From contig CAJUTL010000011.1 of assembly GCA_910589395.1 (NCBI GenBank), forward strand, positions 15,651-79,650: a stretch of 64,000 nt of DNA, given 5' to 3'. The position numbers were made by a program, and so were the translations under genes. This document shows, one piece after another, positions 8,033 through 16,558 of the stretch; position 1 is the first letter of the stretch; each line of letters starts with the position of its first letter. The DNA is from an uncultured Oscillospiraceae bacterium (GTDB taxonomy: Bacteria; Bacillota_A; Clostridia; Oscillospirales; Acutalibacteraceae). The notes beneath the pieces were generated by a model that was not told the DNA's origin, did no database searches, and saw nothing but the letters and a program-made list of their open reading frames with translations.

Positions 8033-8926
8033 GTGGAGTGGACGGAAACCCTGCGCTCCGCCATCGACTATATGGAACAGCATATCCGCGAGCCGATCAC
8101 GGCGGAGGAGGTGGCGGCCCATGTGTACATGTCTCCCTTTTATCTGCAAAAGGGCTTTGAGATCGTGACGGGGTATTCCATTTCCAGGTATCTTCGCTGC
8201 CGCCGTCTGTATCTGGCGGCGCTGGATTTGGTGCTGGATCGGGGCAGGGTCATCGATATTGCCTATCGGTACGGCTTTGAAACGCCGGAAAGCTTTACAA
8301 AGGCCTTTGTGCGTTTCCACGGAGCCACCCCCACGCAGATCAAAAAAGAGCACAAAAGGCTCAAGCCCTTTTTTCCGTTGAAGGTCATGATTTCTGTACA
8401 AGGAGGAGAAAGCTTGGAGTACACGGTGGAACACAAAGAAAAATTTACGGTGATCGGCTTCGGGAGAGATGTTCCCTTTGAAAGCGGCTACCGGGAGATC
8501 CCCGAATTTTGGGAGGAATTCGACCGGCAATATTGTACGCCGATTTTTTCCGGAAAAGAACCGCAAACTCCGGAGGAAAAGGCCTTTTTGGCCCATGGTA
8601 TCGGCGAGTTTGGCGTGTGCGTGGACGAGGAGCGCACCCCCGGCATGTTCCGCTATCTCATTGCGGGAAGCTACCGGGGCGGGCCGATCCCGGAGGGAAT
8701 GGAGCTGTTTGAGTTTCCCGCGATGGATTGGGCGGTTTTCCCTTGCCGTGGGCCGCTTCCCGGTACGCTTCAGGCCATCAATACCAAGGTGTTTCAGGAA
8801 TGGCTTCCCGGCAATACGGAGTACCGCATCGCCATGGGCGCCAATATTGAGTGGTATTCCGACGAGGGAAAAACCGACAGCGACGGATATCGGGCAGCCA
8901 TTTGGGTGCCGGTGGAAAAGCTTTGA
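8033..8926 (+). CDS. AraC family regulator with GyrI-like effector domain
   Basis: The N-terminal ~105 residues are an AraC/XylS double helix-turn-helix: the first HTH is around ITAEEVAAHVYMSPFYLQKGF and the second around IDIAYRYGFETPESFTKAF. The rest (about 120-297) is a GyrI-like/SOUL-fold small-molecule domain (LEYTVEHKEKFTVIGFGRDVP... to the IWVPV end), as in Rob/SoxS-like regulators that sense amphipathic drugs. I prefer a GTG start at 8033, with GGGAGGTGA 7 nt upstream, over the ATG at 8018 that overlaps that site. No obvious target gene adjoins it; a repeat island lies upstream and a hairpin-rich gap downstream. Confidence 0.9.
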   Translation: MEWTETLRSAIDYMEQHIREPITAEEVAAHVYMSPFYLQKGFEIVTGYSISRYLRCRRLYLAALDLVLDRGRVIDIAYRYGFETPESFTKAFVRFHGATPTQIKKEHKRLKPFFPLKVMISVQGGESLEYTVEHKEKFTVIGFGRDVPFESGYREIPEFWEEFDRQYCTPIFSGKEPQTPEEKAFLAHGIGEFGVCVDEERTPGMFRYLIAGSYRGGPIPEGMELFEFPAMDWAVFPCRGPLPGTLQAINTKVFQEWLPGNTEYRIAMGANIEWYSDEGKTDSDGYRAAIWVPVEKL

Positions 8927-8965
8927 AAGCTGTTGTCAAGCGAAGAGAAAAGTTTGTTTGGGAAA

Positions 8966-9000
8966 GGAGTCTGCCGCAAATTCCGCGGCAGGCTCCTTTC
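8966..9000 (+). terminator. Terminator after the AraC-type gene
   Basis: A 12-bp stem GGAGTCTGCCGC / GCGGCAGGCTCC with a 7-nt loop, followed by TTTC. The same stem motif recurs at 9234-9266. Confidence 0.6.
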
Positions 9001-9079
9001 AGGCTGTCGATAAACCCTCTAACTGAAAGAAACGGAAGGGGGAAGAGTGTGAAAAAGCTGCTTTGCAGCTTCTAGGGAC

Positions 9080-9275
9080 CATCAGGGGCGCTGGTCTCCG
9101 GTGGAGACCGCCAAGCGCCGACCGAGCCGACAGGCGAGAACCCTCTCTCGCATTTCAATCAGAACTTCTTGAGGAAATCAAAGATTTCCTCAAGAAGTTT
9201 GAGCGTGGCGAAAAGCTTTTTCGACACGCTCAAAGGAACCTGCCGCAAATTCCGTGGCAGGTTCCTTTTGCCGTT
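9080..9275 (+). other. Cluster of strong inverted repeats upstream of hrcA
   Basis: No gene is seen in 8927-9414. This part holds four stacked inverted repeats: a nested GGCGCT...AGCGCC around GGTCTC...GAGACC (about 9087-9120); a perfect 17-bp repeat with a 3-nt loop (9163-9199); TGAGCGTG...CACGCTCA with an inner CGAAAA/TTTTCG (9200-9232); and GGAACCTGCCGC / GTGGCAGGTTCC followed by TTTT (9234-9270). The last looks like an intrinsic terminator. The others may be a structured RNA or relics of a mobile element. Confidence 0.6.
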
Positions 9276-9319
9276 TTCAGCAAAAACCGCCATTCATATT
9301 TAATTTACAAATTACGTTC

Positions 9320-9348
9320 TTGACTTTTGCTGACCAAAGTGGTAAATT
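9320..9348 (+). promoter_or_regulatory. Promoter of the hrcA-dnaK operon
   Basis: TTGACT (9320-9325), 17-bp spacer, TAAATT (9343-9348), directly ahead of the CIRCE operator. Confidence 0.7.
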
Positions 9349-9358
9349 ATAGTCATGG

Positions 9359-9385
9359 TTAGCACTCGAATATCAAGAGTGCTAA
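9359..9385 (+). promoter_or_regulatory. CIRCE operator (HrcA binding site)
   Basis: A perfect match to the known CIRCE element: TTAGCACTC, nine bases, GAGTGCTAA. It overlaps the transcription start of the hrcA operon, so HrcA would repress its own operon until heat shock diverts GroEL. Confidence 0.97.
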
Positions 9386-9414
9386 CAGGAACTCCGGGAA
9401 AGGAGCGGCACGGT

Positions 9415-10431
9415 ATGGAAATGACTCCGCGGAAAGAAAAAATCCTTTCCTCCGTAGTGCGAGACTTTGTAAAAAGCGGCGAGCCTGTGGGGTCAAAAGC
9501 CATTGCGGAGGAGATCGGCGTTTCCTCCGCCACCGTCCGAAATGAAATGGCGGAGCTCATTGAGCTGGGGCTTCTGGAACAGCCTCATACCTCGGCTGGC
9601 AGGGTCCCTTCACAAAGGGGCTATCGGGAATATGTGGACCACCTGATGCGGGTGCCTGTTCTGCGGGAGGAAGAAGAGCGCTGGTTTACCTCCATACTGG
9701 CGGGAAGCGCCTATGAGCCGGAACGCCTTTTGCTTTCCGTGTGCAGGCTGCTTTCCAGCGTGACCCGGTATGCGGCGGCGGTCACTACTCCCAGCGGAAT
9801 GACGGCGCGGGTGAAGGCAGTACAGTTTGTGCAAACCAGTCGCCGTACCGCCATGCTTTTGCTGATGAGTTCTGCGGGAACAATGAAAACCAGAGTGTTC
9901 CACTGCGATTTCGATTTGTCGGGCGAGATCCTGCGGGTGCTTTTCCGCCTCTTCAATGAAAAGGTGACCGGCAAGGAGGTACTGGAGATCACACCGGCTT
10001 TTTTACAGTCCATGGGCGCTTCACTCGGAGAAATGATGGTGCTGGCGGGCCCCGCTTTACAAGCGCTTCTAGAAGCGGCACGGGACACAGCGAAAACGGA
10101 AGTGTTGACCAGCGGGCAGATGGATCTGCTGCTTTATCCCGAATTGGAACACCGGCAGATCATGGATTTTCTGGAAAGAAAGGAAGATGTGGTTTCCCTG
10201 CTCCGCCAAAAGCCCGGTCGTGTTTCCATTTTGATCGGCAGCGAGAGTCAAAGGCCGGAGTTGAAGAACGCGTCTTTTTTGATTTCCCGCTATGCTGTGG
10301 AAGAGCAGGACGTTGGCGCCCTGGCACTGCTTGGCCCCACCCGCATGGACTACGCCAGATTGACGGCGATCCTTCAATATCTCACGAAAGAGGTGGGCCA
10401 AATGCTTACCGTACTGACGCGGGAAGAATAA
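9415..10431 (+). CDS. hrcA: Heat-inducible transcription repressor HrcA
   Basis: A 338-residue repressor. It opens with a winged-helix domain (TPRKEKILSSVVRDFVKSGEP, VSSATVRNEMAELIELGLLEQPHTSAGRVPS) that matches HrcA closely, followed by a GAF-like dimerisation domain. The ATG at 9415 is 9 nt after AAAGGAG and downstream of CIRCE. An upstream in-frame ATG at 9355 overlaps the operator and is therefore rejected. First gene of the hrcA-grpE-dnaK-dnaJ operon, the classic class I heat-shock order in Bacillota. Confidence 0.97.
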   Translation: MEMTPRKEKILSSVVRDFVKSGEPVGSKAIAEEIGVSSATVRNEMAELIELGLLEQPHTSAGRVPSQRGYREYVDHLMRVPVLREEEERWFTSILAGSAYEPERLLLSVCRLLSSVTRYAAAVTTPSGMTARVKAVQFVQTSRRTAMLLLMSSAGTMKTRVFHCDFDLSGEILRVLFRLFNEKVTGKEVLEITPAFLQSMGASLGEMMVLAGPALQALLEAARDTAKTEVLTSGQMDLLLYPELEHRQIMDFLERKEDVVSLLRQKPGRVSILIGSESQRPELKNASFLISRYAVEEQDVGALALLGPTRMDYARLTAILQYLTKEVGQMLTVLTREE

Positions 10432-10481
10432 AATATATATTTTTGAAAAGTGACAGGCGATAAAAAGGAGATGGCATACAG

Positions 10482-11033
10482 ATGGAGAAGGAAAAGGAGC
10501 AGGAGGTTCAGGAAGCTGTAGTGGAACCGGAAAAAGCTGTTTCCGCAAAGGAAGAAAAGAAGGAAAAGAAGAAAAAGCCTTCCGCGGAGCAGGAAAAGCT
10601 CCAAAAGCTGCAGGAGGAATTTGAAGCCCATAAGCAGCAGCACCTGCGGGTGCTTGCCGAGTACGATAATTTCCGAAAGCGCAGCCAAAATGAAAAAAAT
10701 GCTGTGTACAACAACGCCGTGTCCGATACGGTGCAGAGCATTTTGCCCATCGCGGATAACATTGAGCGGGCTCTGGCCCAGGAAAACGCTTCCGCAGAGG
10801 ATATGCGCAAGGGTGTGGAAATGATCGAGGCTCAAATTGCCGCGGCTTTTGAAAAGCTGGGTATTACCGCCACCGGCGCGGTAGGGGAGGCCTTTGATCC
10901 AAACCTTCACAACGCGGTGGCCCACATTGATAATGAAGGCTTGGGTGAAAATGTGATCGCCGCCGTCTATCAGAAGGGCTATCTGCTGGGAGATAAGGTG
11001 GTGCGCCACGCCATGGTGCAGGTGGCCAATTAG
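10482..11033 (+). CDS. grpE: Nucleotide exchange factor GrpE
   Basis: A 183-residue GrpE, which releases ADP from DnaK. The first ~50 residues are a highly charged Glu/Lys-rich tail. Residues ~50-95 form the coiled-coil stalk (EFEAHKQQHLRVLAEYDNFRKRSQNEK, signature DNFRKR). The C-terminal beta domain carries GEAFDPNLHNAVAHIDNE and the GYLLGDKVVRHAMVQVAN ending typical of the family. It lies 50 bp after hrcA, with AAAAAGGAGATG before the ATG, in the CIRCE-controlled operon. Confidence 0.97.
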   Translation: MEKEKEQEVQEAVVEPEKAVSAKEEKKEKKKKPSAEQEKLQKLQEEFEAHKQQHLRVLAEYDNFRKRSQNEKNAVYNNAVSDTVQSILPIADNIERALAQENASAEDMRKGVEMIEAQIAAAFEKLGITATGAVGEAFDPNLHNAVAHIDNEGLGENVIAAVYQKGYLLGDKVVRHAMVQVAN

Positions 11034-11130
11034 GTGATGAGAGCTTCTTTTCAGAATTTCAACTGACGATTTTGAAACACTTTTTCTATAAGAAACAAAT
11101 AAAAAATTTTGTAAAGGTAGGTAATCTAGC

Positions 11131-12981
11131 ATGGCAAAAACAATAGGTATTGATCTGGGTACAACAAACTCCTGCGTGGCAGTGATCGAAGGCGGTGAGC
11201 CCGTGGTGATCGCCAACGCCGAAGGCGCCCGTACCACTCCTTCCGTAGTGGCCTTTTCCAAAACCGGCGAGCGTATGGTAGGTCAGGTGGCAAAGCGCCA
11301 GGCCGTTACAAACCCCGAGCGCACGATCTCCTCCATCAAGCGGGAGATGGGCTCCAATTACAAGGTGACCATCGATGACAAGAGCTACACGCCGCAGGAG
11401 GTTTCCGCAATGATCCTGCAAAAGCTGAAGGCCGATGCGGAGGCATATCTGGGAGAAGCCGTCAGCAGTGCGGTCATCACCGTACCCGCATATTTTACTG
11501 ATGCCCAGCGCCAGGCAACCAAGGACGCCGGTAAGATCGCGGGCCTGGACGTAAAGCGCATCATCAACGAGCCCACCGCCGCGGCCCTTTCCTATGGCGT
11601 GGATAAGGACAACGACCAGAAGGTCATGGTATACGACTTGGGCGGCGGTACCTTCGATGTTTCCATCATCGAAATGGGAGACGGCGTGCAGGAGGTGCTT
11701 GCTACCGCCGGTAATAACCGCCTGGGCGGCGATGATTTCGACCAGCGTGTGATTGATTGGATCGTACAGGGCTTCAAGGCTGAGCAGGGAGTGGATCTGT
11801 CCGCTGACAAAATGGCCATGCAGCGCATCAAGGAAGCGGCGGAAAAAGCCAAGATCGAGCTTTCCGGTGTGACCAGCGCCGCCATCAACCTTCCCTTTAT
11901 CACCGCCGACGCCTCCGGTCCGAAGCATTTGGATATGACCCTGACGAGAGCCAAGTTCAACGAGCTGACCGCCGACCTGGTGGAAAAGACCATGGGTCCG
12001 GTGCGGCAGGCTCTTCAGGATAGCGGCCTTTCTATCAATGATATCAGCAAGGTTCTTCTGGTAGGCGGTTCCTCCCGTATTCCCGCGGTACAGGACGCGG
12101 TGAAGAACTTCATCGGCAAGGAGCCCTTTAAAGGCATCAACCCCGATGAATGCGTTGCCATCGGCGCGGCCATTCAGGCCGGCGTGCTGGGCGGCGAGGT
12201 CCAGGGCCTGCTGCTTTTGGACGTGACGCCCCTGTCCCTGGGTGTGGAAACCATGGGCGGTGTTATGACTAAGATCATTGAGCGCAATACCACCATTCCC
12301 ACCAAGAAAAGTCAGATCTTCTCCACCGCGGCGGACGGTCAGACTCAGGTAGAGGTCAATGTTCTTCAGGGCGAACGGGAATTTGCCCGGGATAATAAGC
12401 AGCTGGGCCTCTTTAAGCTGGACGGCATCGCGCCCGCGCCCCGGGGCATTCCGCAGATCGAGGTCACCTTTGATATTGACGCTAACGGCATTGTAAATGT
12501 ATCCGCGAAGGATCTTGGCACCGGCAAAGAGCAGCATATCACCATTTCCTCCAGCTCCAACATGAGCAAGGAGGATATCGACAAGGCTGTAAAGGCGGCG
12601 GAGCAGTTTGCCGAAGAAGATAAGAAGCGCAGGGAAGAGGTAGACACCAAGAACAATGCCGAAAACCTTTGCTATACCGCCGAAAAGCTGGTAAATGACA
12701 GCGGCGATAAGCTTCAGGAGGCGGATAAAACCGAAATCAGCAGCAAGGTGGCAGCCCTTCGAGAAACCATGCAGAACGGCACGGTAGACGCCATCAAGGC
12801 CGGCATGGAGGAGCTGCAGAAGGTGGTGTACTCCGTCAGTGAAAAGCTGTACCAGCAGGGAAATCCCGGCGGCGGTAACCCTGGCGGCCCTCAGCCTCCC
12901 TATGACGGCGGCGCTTCAGCCGATGGCAGCAGCGGCCCCGATGGGAATGTGTACGATGCCGATTATAAGGACGTAAACTAA
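11131..12981 (+). CDS. dnaK: Chaperone protein DnaK (Hsp70)
   Basis: A 616-residue Hsp70. The ATPase domain (residues 1 to ~360) starts MAKTIGIDLGTTNSCVAV and includes the VYDLGGGTFDVSII phosphate motif and the VLLVGGSSRIP adenosine motif. The linker EVQGLLLLDVTPLSLGVETMGG leads to the beta substrate-binding domain, then an alpha lid and a Gly/Pro-rich disordered tail ending in DADYKDVN. The N-terminal domain lacks the ~24-residue loop of proteobacterial DnaK, as in Gram-positive homologues. AAGGTAGG precedes the ATG. It acts with GrpE and DnaJ, encoded on either side. Confidence 0.98.
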   Translation: MAKTIGIDLGTTNSCVAVIEGGEPVVIANAEGARTTPSVVAFSKTGERMVGQVAKRQAVTNPERTISSIKREMGSNYKVTIDDKSYTPQEVSAMILQKLKADAEAYLGEAVSSAVITVPAYFTDAQRQATKDAGKIAGLDVKRIINEPTAAALSYGVDKDNDQKVMVYDLGGGTFDVSIIEMGDGVQEVLATAGNNRLGGDDFDQRVIDWIVQGFKAEQGVDLSADKMAMQRIKEAAEKAKIELSGVTSAAINLPFITADASGPKHLDMTLTRAKFNELTADLVEKTMGPVRQALQDSGLSINDISKVLLVGGSSRIPAVQDAVKNFIGKEPFKGINPDECVAIGAAIQAGVLGGEVQGLLLLDVTPLSLGVETMGGVMTKIIERNTTIPTKKSQIFSTAADGQTQVEVNVLQGEREFARDNKQLGLFKLDGIAPAPRGIPQIEVTFDIDANGIVNVSAKDLGTGKEQHITISSSSNMSKEDIDKAVKAAEQFAEEDKKRREEVDTKNNAENLCYTAEKLVNDSGDKLQEADKTEISSKVAALRETMQNGTVDAIKAGMEELQKVVYSVSEKLYQQGNPGGGNPGGPQPPYDGGASADGSSGPDGNVYDADYKDVN

Positions 12982-13107
12982 AACGGCCTCTGAGGCATAC
13001 TCTAAAAGAAAAACCAGATCCAGACGCAGGGGCTTAAAGCGCCCCTGCGTTTTGGGCGAATCAGCCCGATTTTGCACGGCTTTGCCGGAGAAGAGAGATG
13101 AGAGAGC

Positions 13108-14253
13108 TTGGCGGAAAAAAGGGATTATTATGAGGTGTTGGGAGTCCAGAAAGGCGCCTCGGAGGATCAGATCAAGAAAGCGTACCGAACCCTCGCAAAA
13201 AAATATCACCCGGATCTGAACCCTGGGGATCAAGAGGCAGAGGTCAAATTCAAGGAGGTCAACGAGGCCTATGAGGTGCTGTCCGACAGTGACAAGCGTG
13301 CCAGATACGACCAGTTCGGCCATGCGGGCGTAGACCCCAATTTCGGCGGCGGAGCCGGAGGCGCAGGCCCCTTCCAGGGCGGTTTTGATTTCACGGATAT
13401 TTTCGATAGCTTCTTTGGGGGCGGCTTCGGCGGAAGCTCCCGCCGGGCCAATCCCAACGCTCCTCGCCGGGGAAGCGATGTGCAGGCCAATGTGGCTATT
13501 TCCTTTGAAGAAGCGGCAAAGGGCTGTACGAAAACCATTACCTATCAGCAAATCGAAAACTGTGAGGACTGTCACGGTACCGGCGCGGCGGCGGGAACCT
13601 CGCCCAAAACCTGCCCCAACTGTAACGGCACAGGCCAGGTGCGTATCAGCCAGCGCACGCCCTTCGGCGTGGTGCAGTCCGCCCAAACCTGTGACCGCTG
13701 CCATGGCTCGGGAAAAATGATCGATACCCCCTGTAAGACCTGCGATGGCAAAGGCAAGGTACGCCGTAAAAAGACGTTGGAGGTCACGGTTCCCGCAGGC
13801 ATCGATGATGAACAGATCCTGAATGTCAGCGGCAAAGGAAATGCCGGCAGCAACGGCGGCCCTGCCGGAGACCTTCATGTGTATGTTTCCGTGCGGCCTC
13901 ATCCCGTGTTTGAACGAAAAGGGAACGATGTGTGGTGTGAAATGCCTATCACCTTTACCCAGGCGGCCTTGGGCGCCGATGTGGAGGTGCCAACCCTGGA
14001 CGGGAAGGTCAGCTACCATGTACACGAGGGCACACAGCCCGGCGATGTATTCCGCTTGAAGGGCAAGGGGATCCAGAGCCTTCATTCCCGTATGCGGGGC
14101 GACCAGTATGTGCAGATCACGGTGGAGATCCCCAAAAACCTGAACGAAAAGCAAAAAACACTTCTTCGCCAGCTGGATGCTGATACCGGCGATAAGAATT
14201 ATCAGAAGCGGAAAAGCTTTTTCTCGAAATTCAAGGAAATGTTCGGGGAATAG
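13108..14253 (+). CDS. dnaJ: Chaperone protein DnaJ (Hsp40)
   Basis: A 381-residue type I J-protein. The J domain has HPD at residues 34-36 (KKYHPDLNPG), followed by a Gly/Phe-rich linker, four CxxCxGxG zinc motifs (CEDCHGTG, CPNCNGTG, CDRCHGSG, CKTCDGKG) and the two C-terminal beta domains. The only start giving the family N-terminus (MAEKRDYYEVLG) is a TTG at 13108, preceded by a purine-rich AGAGATGAGAGAG stretch. The weak start may lower DnaJ output relative to DnaK. It is the last gene of the heat-shock operon. A TTGTTAG microrepeat begins at its stop codon, and a strong terminator follows. Confidence 0.97.
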   Translation: MAEKRDYYEVLGVQKGASEDQIKKAYRTLAKKYHPDLNPGDQEAEVKFKEVNEAYEVLSDSDKRARYDQFGHAGVDPNFGGGAGGAGPFQGGFDFTDIFDSFFGGGFGGSSRRANPNAPRRGSDVQANVAISFEEAAKGCTKTITYQQIENCEDCHGTGAAAGTSPKTCPNCNGTGQVRISQRTPFGVVQSAQTCDRCHGSGKMIDTPCKTCDGKGKVRRKKTLEVTVPAGIDDEQILNVSGKGNAGSNGGPAGDLHVYVSVRPHPVFERKGNDVWCEMPITFTQAALGADVEVPTLDGKVSYHVHEGTQPGDVFRLKGKGIQSLHSRMRGDQYVQITVEIPKNLNEKQKTLLRQLDADTGDKNYQKRKSFFSKFKEMFGE

Positions 14254-14269
14254 TTGTTAGAGCTTGAAG

Positions 14270-14316
14270 CTGGAAATGGGTGCGCTTTTTTCAAATGCGC
14301 TCATTTCCAGTTTTTT
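14270..14316 (+). terminator. Terminator of the dnaK operon
   Basis: Long stem CTGGAAATG...GCGC with GCGC...CATTTCCAG (14270-14310), then TTTTTT. Confidence 0.9.
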
Positions 14317-14340
14317 ACGTTTTTTTGAAAAAATTGTCAT

Positions 14341-14369
14341 TCATAAGAGGCGGACTTCGAGTCAGAATA
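14341..14369 (+). promoter_or_regulatory. Possible sigma-G promoter of the SASP gene
   Basis: TCATA (14341-14345), 17 bp, CAGAATA (14363-14369). This resembles the sigma-G/F pattern (GMATR and CATnnTA) with one mismatch in each element. It is suggestive only; the fit is supported by the downstream gene class and the presence of sigG at 30.3 kb. Confidence 0.35.
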
Positions 14370-14418
14370 CTTAGTGCAAACGCAAAAACGAAAAAACTTT
14401 TTTGAAGGAGAGAGAACG

Positions 14419-14610
14419 ATGAAGAGCAATTCTGTTATGGTTCCCGAAGCCAAGGAAGCTATGGAGCGTTTCAAGAACGAGGCCGCTTCTGAAGTAGGCG
14501 TTAGCCTGAAGCAGGGCTACAACGGCGATCTGACCTCTCGCCAGGCCGGTTCCATCGGCGGCCAGATGGTGAAGAAAATGATCGAGAGCTACGAGAAGGG
14601 CCTGAAGTAA
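14419..14610 (+). CDS. Alpha/beta-type small acid-soluble spore protein
   Basis: A 63-residue SASP, which coats and protects DNA in the dormant spore and is degraded by GPR on germination. Both family signatures are visible: SEVGVSLKQGYNGDLTSR (the GPR cleavage region, ExxGV) and GSIGGQMVKKMIE near the C-terminus. The ATG at 14419 lies 9 nt after GAAGGAGAG. It is a monocistronic gene flanked by the dnaJ terminator and its own strong terminator, as expected for a forespore-specific gene. Confidence 0.95.
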   Translation: MKSNSVMVPEAKEAMERFKNEAASEVGVSLKQGYNGDLTSRQAGSIGGQMVKKMIESYEKGLK

Positions 14611-14626
14611 GCTTCACCCGAACAAA

Positions 14627-14663
14627 AAGTACCCTGCCGGGATTTCCGGCAGGGTACTTTTCT
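14627..14663 (+). terminator. Terminator after the SASP gene
   Basis: Perfect stem AGTACCCTGCCGG / CCGGCAGGGTACT flanked by A and T runs. It can also stop transcription of the convergent nfo gene. Confidence 0.9.
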
Positions 14664-14683
14664 GTAAAAAAGCTTTTTCGCGC

Positions 14684-15520
14684 TCATGTTCCTTTATAAG
14701 CCGCTTTCATCATGGCAATTTCTTTTGCGTAGCCCTCCAGCTCATTGGGCGTTTCCAGATAAAAGGGCAGTTCCCGCAAAGCGGGGTGATTGAGTACAGC
14801 CTCCAAAGCCTTCAGGCTGATCTTGCCCTCGCCCAGCTTTTCATGCCGGTCCTTGTGGCTGCCCAAAGGATTCTTGCTGTCGTTCAGATGAACGGCACGC
14901 AGCCGGGAAAGACCGATCACCCGGTCAAATTCTTCCAGCACACCGTCCAGATCGTTTTCAATATCATATCCGCCGTCAAAAACATGGCAGGTATCCAGGC
15001 AGATCCCCAGCTTATCGGAAAGGGCCGTTCTGTCCAGGATCGCCCGCAGCTCTTCAAAGCTCCTTCCCACCTCGCTGCCCTTTCCGGCCATGGTTTCCAA
15101 AAGCACGGTGGTTGTCTGTTCTGCCTTCAAAATTTTATTGAGCAGGGAGGAGATCAGCTCGATGCCGCGCTCCGCCCCCTGCTGTACATGGCTTCCGGGG
15201 TGAAAATTATACATGCTGCCGGGCAAATGCTCCAGCCGAGCCAGGTCGTCCGCCATGGTGTTTTCGGCAAATTCCCGCAGCCCCTCGTCTGCCGCGCAGG
15301 CGTTTAAAGTGTAGGGCGCGTGCGCCAAAATAGGGAAAAGGCCATGCTCCTTCGCAAAGGAGCAGTAGGCGGCCACGTCCTCCAAATCAAGCTCCTTGGC
15401 TTTTCCCCCGCGGGGATTTCTGGTGAAAAACTGAAAGGTGTTCGCTCCAATGGAAAGGGCGGTTTTTCCCATAGCAAGAAACCCCTTGGAGCTGGAAAGA
15501 TGACAGCCGATTTTCAGCAT
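14684..15520 (-). CDS. nfo: Deoxyribonuclease IV (AP endonuclease)
   Basis: A 278-residue endonuclease IV, which cuts 5' to abasic sites in DNA. It is a TIM barrel with metal-site segments in order: GCHLSSSKG at the N-terminus, LAHAPYTLN, YNFHPGSH, LLETMAGKGSE, GICLDTCHVFDGGYD, HLNDSKNPLGSHKDRHEKLGEG and LETPNE at the end. All three zinc-site regions appear intact. The ATG at 15520 follows AAGGAGA; a longer in-frame extension upstream runs into a repeat island and is rejected. It stands alone on the minus strand. Confidence 0.96.
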   Translation of the reverse strand: MLKIGCHLSSSKGFLAMGKTALSIGANTFQFFTRNPRGGKAKELDLEDVAAYCSFAKEHGLFPILAHAPYTLNACAADEGLREFAENTMADDLARLEHLPGSMYNFHPGSHVQQGAERGIELISSLLNKILKAEQTTTVLLETMAGKGSEVGRSFEELRAILDRTALSDKLGICLDTCHVFDGGYDIENDLDGVLEEFDRVIGLSRLRAVHLNDSKNPLGSHKDRHEKLGEGKISLKALEAVLNHPALRELPFYLETPNELEGYAKEIAMMKAAYKGT

Positions 15521-15577
15521 AGCGGTATGATCTCCTTTTTCTTGAAATAATGGCGGTAAATAGCGGCGGGGCGTTTG

Positions 15578-16140
15578 AGGAATTAGTAATGAGCAATGAG
15601 CAATGAGGAAGAGCAAGGGCATATGCGCTGTGACCAACACAGATGTTGCGAACAACGCCCGTTAAATTGGAATTTACCGGTTATCCGCTTACTTCCCACC
15701 TGTCATCCTGAGCAGAAAGCAAGGAGAACCTTGCTTTCTTGGCGAAGGATCTCGTCTTTGACCTTTTTCAGGGAATTAAGGACGAGATTCTTCGCCACTT
15801 CGTTCCTCAGAATGACAAAGGAGAGAGCTTGTTCTTCTCTAACGACTAACAACTAATAGCTAACGACTAGTCCGCTAAACTACAATTTAGCGGTTACCTG
15901 CTCACTTTCCGTCTGTCATTCTGAGCGAAGCGAAGAATCTCGTTCTTCGGGACTTTTTGAAGAGCTTTAAGGACGAGATTCTTCGTAAAGAAGCGAAGCT
16001 CCTTTTTCTCAGTAATGACAAAAGAGAGCCCTTTTCTAACGACTAACAACTGACAGCTAACGACTAGTTTGCTAACCTATAATTTATCACTCAGTTCCTG
16101 CCCTTCATTGCCCATTGCTTATTGCTTATTGTACCTGACC
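15578..16140. repeat. Composite intergenic repeat island 3 (two hairpin copies)
   Basis: No gene is seen between 15521 and 16180. In order: AGTAATGAGCAATGAGCAAT microrepeats (15585-15610); boundary TAAATTGGAATTTA (15663-15676); hairpin element copy of 117 bp (15701-15817) carrying an internal AGAAAGCAAGG/CCTTGCTTTCT hairpin; CTAACGACTAACAACTAATA microrepeat; boundary CTAAACTACAATTTAGC (15873-15889); second hairpin copy (15914-16020); another CTAACGACTAACAACT microrepeat; boundary CCTATAATTTATC; and inverted CATTGCCCATTGCTTATT microrepeats to 16135. Confidence 0.88.
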
Positions 16141-16180
16141 TCTTCCATCTAAGCCCTCTTCTCCAACAACTGGCATATCG

Positions 16181-16534
16181 TTATTTCTTCCGCTTGGGCA
16201 AAGTAAGAGAATAGCTGTCGGAGATCATGGTCATTACCTCCGGGTCCGGAACGGAGCCGTCCAAAAGGATCGTGTTCCAATGGGCCTTGTTCATATGGTA
16301 ACCTGGCAGCACACCTGCAAAGCGATCTCTCCAGAAGTCAATCCCCGCCGGTTCACATTTTACATTGACCTGCAAGCGCCCCTGGTATTCATATAAAAAG
16401 GCAAAGCCTTTCTTATTTCCCCGATGCCGCATGACCGTCCAGTTGGTATCGTCAAAGGGATAATCCTCGTACACATTTTCCCCCAAAGACAGGCAGAATT
16501 TGATTACCGCCTGCCGATTCGTCAGCGCATTCAA
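16181..16534 (-). CDS. MmcQ/YjbR family DNA-binding protein
   Basis: A 117-residue protein of the MmcQ/YjbR family (CyaY-like fold). Visible family features are the N-terminal AVIKFCLSLGENVYEDYPF, the KKGFAFLY strand, PAGIDFWRDRF and the PGYHMNKAHWNTILLDGSVPD segment. Members are small cytoplasmic proteins, some shown or proposed to bind DNA; the biological role is unclear. It is the last of the seven-gene run, starting 24 bp after the GDPD gene stop. Confidence 0.85.
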   Translation of the reverse strand: MNALTNRQAVIKFCLSLGENVYEDYPFDDTNWTVMRHRGNKKGFAFLYEYQGRLQVNVKCEPAGIDFWRDRFAGVLPGYHMNKAHWNTILLDGSVPDPEVMTMISDSYSLTLPKRKK

Positions 16535-16558
16535 GAAAATCGCCTCCGTTTTTACGGT

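Noticed and set aside
11086..12537. A 483-codon minus-strand frame opposite dnaK
   Set aside because: Antisense shadow; dnaK is certain on the plus strand.
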